This document shows positions 56,758 to 64,000 of a stretch of DNA of 64,000 bases, one piece after another (positions within the stretch are counted from its first letter, which is position 1; the number at the start of each line of letters is the position of its first letter). Location of the stretch: the NCBI RefSeq assembly GCF_030160115.1, contig NZ_BSNS01000015.1:79053-143052 (forward strand), written 5' to 3'. The position numbers and the translations under genes were made by a program. Source of the stretch: Devosia nitrariae (GTDB lineage Bacteria > Pseudomonadota > Alphaproteobacteria > Rhizobiales > Devosiaceae). The notes beneath the pieces are model-generated. The model saw only the letters and a program-made list of their open reading frames with translations, searched no databases and was not told the origin of the DNA.

Positions 56758-57189
56758 CTAAATCCGCCGCAACGTCTCCTCGTCCTCCTTGCCCTCAAAG
56801 AACGCATCGAGCGCAGCGCGAAAGGGCCAAACACTCGGTAGCGTCTCGGTCGCATGGGCAAAGAGGGTCATTGAGGAGAAGAACTTGCGATCGTCCGGCG
56901 ACCCGAAGATCTCATGGACGCTCTTGCCCCGACCATCCACCCCCGGCGCATAGGCAAGCACCGCTTGTGTGCACTCGACGAGCCGGGCCCCGAGCACCTT
57001 GTGCTCGAGATACGCCCGTGCCTCCTCGATTCCCGCAAGCGCAAACCGCCGCGACATCTCGCTGAACCCCAGCCCCGCCACTTGCGGAAACACGAACCAC
57101 ATCCAATGCGTGCGCTTCCGGCCGGCGCGCAGTTCGGCTAGGACAGTTGGGTAGATGGGGTCCTGGGCATCGAGGAAGTGGGAAAACAT
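56758..57189 (-). CDS. DUF1810-family protein
   Basis: A 143-residue protein of unknown function. The family marks are THWMWFVFPQVAGLGFSEMS and the conserved IFGSPDDRKFFSSMTLFA. It is convergent with tsaE and upstream of polA on the minus strand but oriented towards tsaE. Often a scattered accessory gene. Confidence 0.88.
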   Translation of the reverse strand: MFSHFLDAQDPIYPTVLAELRAGRKRTHWMWFVFPQVAGLGFSEMSRRFALAGIEEARAYLEHKVLGARLVECTQAVLAYAPGVDGRGKSVHEIFGSPDDRKFFSSMTLFAHATETLPSVWPFRAALDAFFEGKEDEETLRRI

Positions 57190-57254
57190 ATGGTCTACCA
57201 GCGATTACCTGCTTCACCGCCTGCCCCGGGTTCGGCTGCGGGTCGTTCCTCCCC

Positions 57255-60173
57255 CTAATGCGCCTCATCCCAGTTCTTGGCTGCATGCGCATCGACCTGG
57301 ATCGGCACCGTCAGCCGCACCGCCGGTTCTGCCGCCCCTTCCATGACCTGCGCGATCACCGGCATCGCCTCGTCCTCCGTCCCCTCGTCGACCTCGAAGA
57401 TCAGTTCGTCATGCACCTGCAGCAGCATGTCGGCGTGGACGCCCGCCTGGACTAGCGCCGGCTCCATGCGGATCATGGCGCGGCGGATGATGTCGGCGGC
57501 GCTGCCCTGGATCGGGGCGTTGATCGAGGCGCGTTCGACGAACGCGCGTTCGGCCTGGTGCGAGGAATTGGCGTTGGGGAAGCGGATGCGGCGCCCGAAG
57601 ATGGTCGTCACATAGCCCTGCGACTTCACCAGGCGCCGCTGGTGGTCCATGTAGTCCTTGATGCCCGGGAAGCGCTTGAAATAGGTGTCGATATAGTCGC
57701 CTGCCTCCGAGCGCGGGATGCCGAGCTGGTTGGCAAGGCCGAAGGCCGAGATGCCGTAGATGATGCCGAAATTGATCGCCTTGGCCCGTCGGCGAACTTC
57801 CGACGGCATGCCCTCGATCGGCACCTTGAACATCTCGCTCGCGGTCATCGCGTGGATGTCGAGGCCTTCCTCGAACGCGTCCTTCAGGGCCTGGATGTCG
57901 GCGATGTGGGCGAGGACGCGCAGCTCGATCTGCGAATAGTCGGCGCTGATCAGCATCTTGCCGGGCGCGGCAACGAACGCCGAGCGGATCTTGCGCCCGT
58001 CCTCGGTGCGGATGGGGATATTCTGCAGGTTCGGGTCGTTGGACGACAACCGCCCGGTCAGCACCGAATGCTGCGAATAGGTGGTGTGCACCCGGTTGCT
58101 GCGCGAGTTGATATAGGCCGGCAGCGCGTCGGTATACGTGCCCTTCAGCTTGGTCACCCCGCGCCAGGCGACGATCACTTTGGCCAGCGGCACGTTCTCG
58201 CGCTCGGCCAGCTCCTCGAGGAGGCCCGCGCCAGTTGCCCATTGGCCGGTTTTGGTCTTCGATCCGCCCGGCAGGCCGAGCTTGCCGAAAAGGATGTCGC
58301 CCAGCTGCTTGGGCGAGCCGAGATTGAACACCTCACCGGCAAGCTCATGCGCCTCCGCTTCGAGCGCGGCGGCGCGCTGGGCGAAATCGCCCGAAAGGCG
58401 GGCAAGGATCTGCCGGTCGATGGAAATGCCGCGCGCTTCCATGCGCGCCAGCACCGGAGCGAGCGGGCGCTCGAGCGTCTCATAGATCGCCGTCGAGTTC
58501 TCGGGCACCAGCCGCGCCTTCAGGATGTGCCAGAGGCGCACCGTTATATCGGCGTCCTCGCCGGCATAGCGGGTGGCGTCGGCGATACCGATTTGCGCGA
58601 ACGTCCTCTGCGTCTTGCCGGAGCCGAGCAGCTCCTTGATCGGGATGCCGGCGTGGCCGAGCCAGTGGTCGGCAAGCTCGCCCATGGTATTGAACTGCGG
58701 CCCGTCGAGCGCATAGGACAACAGCAGCGCATCGTCGATGGCGTTGACCTCTAGCCCGTAGCGCACCAGCACGCCGTGGTCGAACTTGTAGTTGTGGAAG
58801 ATCTTGAGGATCGAGCGGTCGGCAAACACCGGGCGCAGCAGCGCCAGGGCCACCTCGATGTCCATCTGCCCCTCGGCCCGTCCGTTCCCGAACATGTCGT
58901 CGGCCCCGGTGGCATGGGCCAGCGGGATGTAGGCGCCGTTCCCGGGCTGCGTCGAAAGCGAGATGCCGACAAGGTCGGCCTGCTGGTTGTCGAGCCCGGT
59001 GGTCTCGGTGTCGACGGCGACGTACCCTTGCCTGTAGATCGCCGCGATCCAGCGTTCGAGGCCAGCTGCGTCACTTATCGTCTCATACGCGGCAAGGTCG
59101 AAGGGGGTAGCCTTGATGGTCTCGTGCACCTCGGCGGCGTGGAGGACGGCCGGCGAGTCGCCGCGTCCTTCCGCCGCAAGCCTTGCCGCCCGCGCCTCGG
59201 CGCGCGCCGCATTGTCGAATCCGACCGGGGCGACCGGTTTGACGGCAAGCTCCGGGTCGGCCTCATAGGCGTCCGGGTCGGCCTCGAGAAGCGTTGCCAG
59301 CCGTTTGGTGGCTGCGTTGAACTCCATGGCCTTGAGGAAGGGGATGAGCTTGCCCGGCTCCATCGGCACGCGCGCCAGGGCCGAAAGCTCGAGCTCGAGC
59401 GGCACCTCTTTCGAGAGCGTGACGAGCTGCTTGGATATACGGGCAAGGTCGGCGTTCTCGATGAGCTTTTGCCGGCGCGAGGGCTGCTTGATCTCCTCGG
59501 CATGTGCCAGCAGGTTCTCGAGGTCGCCATAGGTGTTGATCAGCTCGGCGGCGGTCTTGACCCCGATCCCGGGCACGCCCGGCACATTGTCGACGCTGTC
59601 GCCGCAAAGCGCCTGCACCTCGATCACCTTGTCGGGCGTCACGCCGAACTTGGTCATCACCTCGTCCGGCCCGATCCAGCGCAGCGGCGGCTGGCCGGGG
59701 CGGGGGATGGTGTCGAGCATCCTGACCCTGCCGTCGAGATCGACGAGCTGCATCAGGTCCTTGTCGGACGAAACGATGGTGACCTTGCCGCCGGCGGCGA
59801 GCGCCTGCGTGGTATAGGTTGCGATGATGTCGTCGGCCTCCCAGCCCTCCATCTCGATCGGCAGAATCGAAAAGGCACGGGTTGCCGCACGAGTCAGCGG
59901 GAACTGCGGCACCAGCTCCTCGGGCGGAGGCGGACGCTGCGCTTTGTAGTCGGCATAGATGTCGTCGCGGAAGGTCCTGGCCGAGTGGTCGAAGATGACG
60001 GCCATATGGGTCGGCGCGTCCTCGCCCTTGAGGTCCTCGGTCAGCTTGAAGATCATGTTGGTGAAGCCCTGGACGCACCCGACGGGCAGCCCGTCCGACT
60101 TGCGGTTCAGGGGCGGCAGGGCGTGATAGGCACGAAAGATATAGGTCGAGCCGTCGACGAGCAGCAGATGCAT
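57255..60173 (-). CDS. polA: DNA polymerase I
   Basis: A 972-residue repair polymerase with all three domains. The N-terminal 5' nuclease has LLVDGSTYIFRAYHALPPL, SSDKDLMQLV and the GIGVKTAAELI helix-hairpin-helix. The 3'-5' exonuclease has intact VAVDTETTGLDN, NYKFDHGVL and YAGEDADIT. The polymerase domain has SADYSQIELRVLAHIA, RRRAKAINFGIIYG and the catalytic QVHDELIFEV. It is a single-gene unit behind a palindromic repeat. Confidence 0.97.
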   Translation of the reverse strand: MHLLLVDGSTYIFRAYHALPPLNRKSDGLPVGCVQGFTNMIFKLTEDLKGEDAPTHMAVIFDHSARTFRDDIYADYKAQRPPPPEELVPQFPLTRAATRAFSILPIEMEGWEADDIIATYTTQALAAGGKVTIVSSDKDLMQLVDLDGRVRMLDTIPRPGQPPLRWIGPDEVMTKFGVTPDKVIEVQALCGDSVDNVPGVPGIGVKTAAELINTYGDLENLLAHAEEIKQPSRRQKLIENADLARISKQLVTLSKEVPLELELSALARVPMEPGKLIPFLKAMEFNAATKRLATLLEADPDAYEADPELAVKPVAPVGFDNAARAEARAARLAAEGRGDSPAVLHAAEVHETIKATPFDLAAYETISDAAGLERWIAAIYRQGYVAVDTETTGLDNQQADLVGISLSTQPGNGAYIPLAHATGADDMFGNGRAEGQMDIEVALALLRPVFADRSILKIFHNYKFDHGVLVRYGLEVNAIDDALLLSYALDGPQFNTMGELADHWLGHAGIPIKELLGSGKTQRTFAQIGIADATRYAGEDADITVRLWHILKARLVPENSTAIYETLERPLAPVLARMEARGISIDRQILARLSGDFAQRAAALEAEAHELAGEVFNLGSPKQLGDILFGKLGLPGGSKTKTGQWATGAGLLEELAERENVPLAKVIVAWRGVTKLKGTYTDALPAYINSRSNRVHTTYSQHSVLTGRLSSNDPNLQNIPIRTEDGRKIRSAFVAAPGKMLISADYSQIELRVLAHIADIQALKDAFEEGLDIHAMTASEMFKVPIEGMPSEVRRRAKAINFGIIYGISAFGLANQLGIPRSEAGDYIDTYFKRFPGIKDYMDHQRRLVKSQGYVTTIFGRRIRFPNANSSHQAERAFVERASINAPIQGSAADIIRRAMIRMEPALVQAGVHADMLLQVHDELIFEVDEGTEDEAMPVIAQVMEGAAEPAVRLTVPIQVDAHAAKNWDEAH

Positions 60174-60184
60174 CAGGCGATTCC

Positions 60185-60288
60185 CCAGAGCGGGATGCGA
60201 AACGTGGATATGATTTTCGCAAAAAATCCCGCGACAACAAAGACCTGGAGCGCGTGATCTGGTCTACCAAATCACATGGCGCTCCAGG
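60185..60288. repeat. Bipartite palindromic repeat, type 2
   Basis: CCAGAGCGGGATGCG with AAATCCCGCG forms module 1, though the inner hairpin is weak (GTGGATATGATTTTC). Module 2 pairs GTGATCTGGT with ACCAAATCAC, ending GCGCTCCAG. It lies between polA and the response regulator. Confidence 0.8.
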
Positions 60289-60417
60289 CAAATTTCGCGC
60301 GACTTTAGAACAGTCGGGCGGCGAACGGCACCCTTTTCGCGCCCGGCGCATTTGAGCCGCTATTGCCTGTTAATACTTAGGGCAAGCTGGTCCGGACAGG
60401 CCGATTGGAGGAGAAAT

Positions 60418-60816
60418 TTGGCGGAATCGACTCGTGAGGGACGCACAGCCACCATTCTCGTCGTCGACGACGATGCGCTGATCGCCATGAACCTGGCCGC
60501 GATCCTCGGCGATCTCGGCCATGTTGCTGTCGAGGCCTTCTCGCCCCGCGACGCTCTCGAGGTGCTTTCCGCCGGCGGGGTGGTCGACGCGATGATCACC
60601 GACTATTCCATGCCCGGCATGAGCGGCATCGAGCTCGCTCACGCGGCGCGCAACCTGCGCCCGGGCCTGCCGGTCATGGTGTCGACCGGCCATGCCGACC
60701 TGCCCGAGGATACCGAGCGGGCCTTCCCGCGGCTCGACAAGCCCTTCGACGAGCACCGGCTGAGCGAGATGCTCACCGCTCTTCTGGTTGAACGCGAGAT
60801 GGAAGCCGACGAATAG
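60418..60816 (+). CDS. Single-domain response regulator
   Basis: A 132-residue stand-alone receiver with the acidic pair in LVVDDDALIAMNL, phospho-Asp in MITDYSMPGMSG, MVSTGHADLP and Lys in RLDKPFDEHRL. It has no output domain. This group often partners HWE/HisKA_2 kinases, but none is adjacent; the only HWE kinase here is at 3.4-5.2 kb. The TTG start is chosen because GGAGGA lies 5 nt upstream. It is bracketed by two palindromic repeats of different types. Confidence 0.85.
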   Translation: MAESTREGRTATILVVDDDALIAMNLAAILGDLGHVAVEAFSPRDALEVLSAGGVVDAMITDYSMPGMSGIELAHAARNLRPGLPVMVSTGHADLPEDTERAFPRLDKPFDEHRLSEMLTALLVEREMEADE

Positions 60817-60927
60817 AGCGCCAGCGCTTTCCGCAAGAGGTGGCGTTCACTTTTGCGGTTCGAAAACGCGAGAATTCAATAAGTTGGAGCACCCGTTCCG
60901 ATACAATCGGAACGAGACGAGTTCTAG
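60813..60927. repeat. Bipartite palindromic repeat, type 1
   Basis: Begins TAGAGC (the stop of the response regulator) and ends GAGTTCTAG, containing the reverse-strand stop of the lytic transglycosylase. Module 1 is GCGCTTTCCGC with GGTTCGAAAACGCG, partly altered; module 2 pairs CGTTCCGAT with ATCGGAACG around ACA. Confidence 0.82.
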
Positions 60928-61484
60928 CGTAGGCCGCTCTCTTCGAGCAGTCCGAGGCGCTTGGCGTCGTAATAATAGCCGCCGGCATAGAGCGACACGG
61001 CTCGGTCCTCGTTGCCGCCCGCCACCATATAGGCGCCGGCCAGGTACCGCACCCCATAGCGCAGATTGGTCTCGGCCTCGAGGAGGCCGCCCGCTTCCCC
61101 GCCATAGCCCATGCCGCGCGCGGTATCGTGCCGGATCTGCATCAGTCCCCAATAGGGTCCGTTACGCGCTGCTGGATTGTAATTGCTCTCGCGCACGATC
61201 ACCCGCCGCACGAGGCTTTCGGGTACCCGGTAGTGTTCCGAATAATGGGCGATGAGCCCGTCAAGATTACCCGGCCCCGTCGCCGCATAGCCCAGTGCCT
61301 CCGTGGGCGCGGCAGGCACCGCGGCGGCATCGGGCACGGCATTCTCGTCGGTGGGCGCAAGCGCGGCAATGGCCGCCGTAGCTTGGCCCGGTGCCGGACG
61401 GATCGACATCGCCGAGCAGCCGGTAAGCACAAGCGCCGCAACTAGGCAGGAAAGTGTCTGGATGGCGGCGCGCGGGCTGGGCAA
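60924..61484 (-). CDS. Lipoprotein lytic transglycosylase
   Basis: A 186-residue lipoprotein with the lipobox ALVLTGCSA, an Ala/Pro-rich linker, and an SLT domain: catalytic Glu in RRVIVRESNYNP, GPYWGLMQIRHDTARGMGY, and NLRYGVRYLAGAY. It cuts peptidoglycan glycan strands at the outer-membrane or periplasmic face. The start is TTG with GGAG 9 nt upstream; the only ATG lies after the lipobox. The stop lies within a repeat. Confidence 0.87.
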   Translation of the reverse strand: MPSPRAAIQTLSCLVAALVLTGCSAMSIRPAPGQATAAIAALAPTDENAVPDAAAVPAAPTEALGYAATGPGNLDGLIAHYSEHYRVPESLVRRVIVRESNYNPAARNGPYWGLMQIRHDTARGMGYGGEAGGLLEAETNLRYGVRYLAGAYMVAGGNEDRAVSLYAGGYYYDAKRLGLLEESGLR

Positions 61485-61730
61485 GGGCGGGGTCTCCGAT
61501 GGGCTGGGGCCGACGCGGCACGCGCCAGACGAGCGGGTTATTCGCCCTTATGGTCAAATTCTGGCGTGGATGTGGCAGGAGCGCGTTCCACCGGTTGCGC
61601 GAGAGAGAATGCACCGGTTTCCTTAACAGGACCGCAACACGCGGTGGGCGGACGCAAACCCAGTTGCGCGACCCCCGCCCTTCGATTAGGTTGCGCGCGT
61701 CTCGGCGGGCTCAGTGCCCGCATCCAGTAC

Positions 61731-61807
<77 letters not shown>

Positions 61808-62362
61808 ACTCACCGAATTGCTTCCGCTTCCACGCTCGTCCGCCCGCCCGTGCGCCAGCGTTTCATGCCTATCGTGAACAAGGCGATTCTCGACGATGGG
61901 TGGGCCTATGAAGGATGTCCAAAGAGACGGACATCGGCTTCAACGTCTTCCACTACGGGAAAGATTCCCCACACGAGGCTGATCGGGCGATGTTCGACCT
62001 TTACGGCACTACCCATGATCCAGCGGCTTGCCGGTTCCTCCGCGATCGATCCCGATCACGATCTCTCCTGGCGCTGGCAGGATCCGACTTACCCACAAGA
62101 TGGCGGGGACGCGCTCGACTCACGCCTGCCCCTGAAGCTGGATCTCGACCTCGCCCATTGAAATCTTCGATCAAGGGCGATGCAAGGCAGGCTCGGTTCG
62201 GTCCTTACACTATGTGCCCGACGTCATCATCCAGGTGAGCGACTGGCTCGATGGCAGAGGATGAACCGAAGCTCACCCTGTTCGAGTTACACTCTTGACA
62301 GAATGAGGTAATCTCCGCGTTCTGGACCCGAGTTTCCTCTGTCACGTGTTGGCGGGCGCAAG
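61808..62362 (+). other. Region downstream of tRNA-Arg without a recognised gene
   Basis: 555 bp with several short open frames, none with family similarity that I can see or a good ribosome site. Frames around 61860-62160 contain protein-like stretches (AIDPDHDLSWRWQDPTYPQD), so a decayed gene is possible. A TTGACA at 62295-62300 could belong to a lost promoter of the lysR fragment. It lies where tRNA-targeted integration often leaves debris. Confidence 0.35.
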
Positions 62363-62533
62363 ATGAACTTTCGTCAGTTGGAGTACTTCCTTGCGGTGTC
62401 CTCGTTCGGCAGTTTCACCGCAGCGTCGCAGCGGCTGGGGGTGGCGCAGCCGACGATCACCAAGAGCATCCGGGCCCTCGAAATCGAGATGGGCGTGACG
62501 CTGCGTTGTTCGGCTATTTCGGCGGGGCCGTGA
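62363..62533 (+). pseudogene. 5' fragment of a LysR-family regulator gene
   Basis: The first 47 codons encode a LysR helix-turn-helix: MNFRQLEYFLAVSSFGSFTA, QRLGVAQPTITKSIRALE, IEMGVTL. The expected continuation (F-E-R) is missing. The frame runs through nine unrelated codons to a TGA, and a sulfatase tail begins in another frame at the same place. So it is a truncated remnant. Confidence 0.85.
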
Positions 62534-62946
62534 ACGTCACCGACGGGCGCTATACCTACCACGTCTTCCCCGACGATCTCGCGACCCAGGAGATCTACCA
62601 ATACACGCTGATGCCAACCCACATCTGGGAACCGTTCTCGACCGAAGAACTCGCCGACGCGAGTCTTTCGAACGGCTTCGATTTCACCAAGGGTGTGAAG
62701 CTGCTCAAGGTGCCGGTATCCAGCCGTTCGCCGTTCGATGACAATTACGGCCCGGGGGCGCTTCTCGAGAGCGACACAAGGCTATACGACGTCGAGACCG
62801 ACCCGGGGCAGGAGAAGCCGATCCAGAATGGGCCGGTCGAAGCCCGGCTGCGAGTGCTGATGACAGAGCTGATGCAGGCCAACGACGCGCCGCCGGAGGC
62901 GTTCGCGCGGATCGGCCTGCCCGCCCAGCTCGAGTCCGCGAGCTGA
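62506..62946 (+). pseudogene. 3' fragment of a sulfatase gene
   Basis: About 146 codons matching the C-terminal part of arylsulfatase-type enzymes: FGYFGGAVNVTDGRYTYHVF, IYQYTLMPTHIWEPFSTEEL, SDTRLYDVETDPGQEKPIQN. The N-terminal two thirds, with the Cys/Ser-x-Pro-x-Arg site that becomes formylglycine, is absent. The next gene's ATG overlaps its stop, so it once led a sugar-related operon. Confidence 0.8.
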
Positions 62947-63944
62947 TGCCGCTGCGGGAACTGACCGGCAGGGTGGGGGACCTGCGTCAGCTCGCCTCGG
63001 TCCGAAAGGTGGTGCTGGACGACGGACCCGAGGCGGGTGTGCGCGCGCTGCTGTTCTCGACCGGCGGCGGACTGGACTTCATGGTCCTTGCCGACCGGAC
63101 GCTGGACGTGGGTACGCTCCATTACCGCGGCGTACCCCTCGCGTGGCAAAGCCCCAATGGATTTCGCCACCCGTCGCTCGGGGACTCGCTGTCCGATGGC
63201 GGCGTGGGCTTCGGCCGGCTGTTCTCCGGCTTCCTTCTTACCTGCGGGCTCGACCATATACGCCAGCCCAAGGACGGCGCGCCGCTCCACGGCCGGCTTC
63301 CGTCGACCCCCGCGCGGCTGCTGAGCCATGGGGAGGATTGGTCGGGTGATCAGCCGACCCTGTTCTGCGAGGCCGAAATCATTCAGGCGAGCCACGGCCG
63401 CGAAGCATTTCGTCTCCTCCGCCGCATCGAGAGCCCGATCGGCGGTACCAGCCTCAGCATTGTCGACCGCGTCGAGAACTGCGGGTCGACATCGTGGCCG
63501 CAAGCCCTGCTCTATCACTTCAACCTGGGTTACTCCGCAATCGCCGACGGGAGCTGCGTGACCCTCGACGGTCAGGAGCTTGGCGCACCTCTGATACTGA
63601 ACGACCCGGGCGCGGCGCCGGATGTGGTTTGTGTCGCGGCCCGGTCGGGCCCATTCGCGACCTGCACCGTCCGGACGCCGTCGCAAGCCGGGCCGCTCGA
63701 GATGGCGCTGCGGTTCTCGTCCCCCACCCTTCCCTATCTCCAGGTCTGGCAAGACATGCGTCCGCGCGCCGGCATACTCGCGATCGAACCCTGCACAAGC
63801 GACCGGCTTGCCGACGGGACGAGCGACGCCGAGCGCTCACTCGAGCCGGGTGAGCAGCGCATCTACTCGGTGGAGATCCAGTTTTCCGGGCATTCAGCGC
63901 AACTGTTTGCCGAGCCCGCGAATATGACATTGTCGTCGGACTAG
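62946..63944 (+). CDS. DUF4432 family, aldose 1-epimerase-like protein
   Basis: A 332-residue protein of the galactose mutarotase-like fold (DUF4432 type). It has GGGLDFMVLADRTLDVGTLH, YRGVPLAWQSPNGFRHPSLG, FLLTCGLDHIRQP, the LPSTPARLL segment and the terminal LEPGEQRIYSVEIQF. The sugar is unknown. Its ATG overlaps the stop of the sulfatase remnant, so with that gene destroyed it may have lost its own promoter. It looks full length. Confidence 0.82.
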   Translation: MPLRELTGRVGDLRQLASVRKVVLDDGPEAGVRALLFSTGGGLDFMVLADRTLDVGTLHYRGVPLAWQSPNGFRHPSLGDSLSDGGVGFGRLFSGFLLTCGLDHIRQPKDGAPLHGRLPSTPARLLSHGEDWSGDQPTLFCEAEIIQASHGREAFRLLRRIESPIGGTSLSIVDRVENCGSTSWPQALLYHFNLGYSAIADGSCVTLDGQELGAPLILNDPGAAPDVVCVAARSGPFATCTVRTPSQAGPLEMALRFSSPTLPYLQVWQDMRPRAGILAIEPCTSDRLADGTSDAERSLEPGEQRIYSVEIQFSGHSAQLFAEPANMTLSSD

Positions 63945-63962
63945 GTTGTAGTGACAATTTAG

Positions 63963-64000
63963 CTATTTGAGCCACAGCATGATGCTTGCGAGCTTGATGA
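63963..64000 (-). mobile_element. Possible C-terminal end of an IS5-like transposase (cut by the window)
   Basis: On the minus strand the last 38 bp read IKLASIMLWLK then stop, resembling the terminal residues of IS5-family transposases. It is too short to be sure. The position beside the lysR/sulfatase deletion scar fits. Confidence 0.35.

Overview
The window reads as chromosomal DNA of a high-GC alphaproteobacterium of the order Hyphomicrobiales (Rhizobiales). The evidence is a ChvG/ChvI two-component pair next to pckA and a truncated HPr kinase, a DivL-type kinase with Tyr in place of the phospho-acceptor His, an HWE-family sensor kinase, a rhizobial-type AccD without a zinc ribbon, a TTAA-N7-TTAA CtrA-type box, and long stretches of the conserved alphaproteobacterial gene order. 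A Devosiaceae-like member is my guess; I cannot prove the family from sequence alone.

Layout. 1-8.6 kb (mostly minus strand) carries the translation/RNA cluster rbfA-truB and rpsO-pnp, split by a VOC protein, an HWE kinase and a secreted serine hydrolase. 8.8-17.6 kb is more variable: a 2-hydroxyacid dehydrogenase, an SH3 protein, a frameshifted FhuF-like gene, aquaporin Z, a GntR/YtrA-regulated ABC exporter, pncB, an acetyltransferase and a shikimate-kinase-like protein. 17.7-39.3 kb is a conserved block: tRNA-Ala, a TIGR02300 acidic protein, an aroA-position EPSP-synthase homologue that has lost its catalytic residues, cmk, rpsA, sppA, ihfB, lapA, trpFBA, accD, folC, then trxA-addA-addB-murU on the other strand.

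40-57 kb holds an FKBP isomerase, a large MscS-type channel, a HAD hydrolase, a SleB-type cell-wall hydrolase behind CtrA-like boxes, pckA, chvI-chvG, hprK-PTS IIA-HPr, ahcY, divL and tsaE. Compared with the usual order, tsaE and murU should be near neighbours. Here they lie 16 kb apart in diverging orientation and the expected sugar kinase (amgK) is missing, so I infer an inversion. 57-64 kb holds polA, a one-domain response regulator, a lipoprotein lytic transglycosylase and tRNA-Arg. It ends in a decayed accessory patch where the 5' end of a lysR gene is joined to the 3' end of a sulfatase gene, next to an epimerase-like gene and what may be the end of an insertion-sequence transposase.

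The most distinctive non-genic signal is a family of about 14 palindromic repeats, mostly around 100 bp, scattered between genes. Their outer arms differ between copies but stay complementary, the inner hairpin core is conserved, and the CTAG at an end often supplies the stop codon of the adjoining gene. The most unusual gene is the EPSP-synthase-like pseudoenzyme. I found no CRISPR array, prophage or obvious new defence system.
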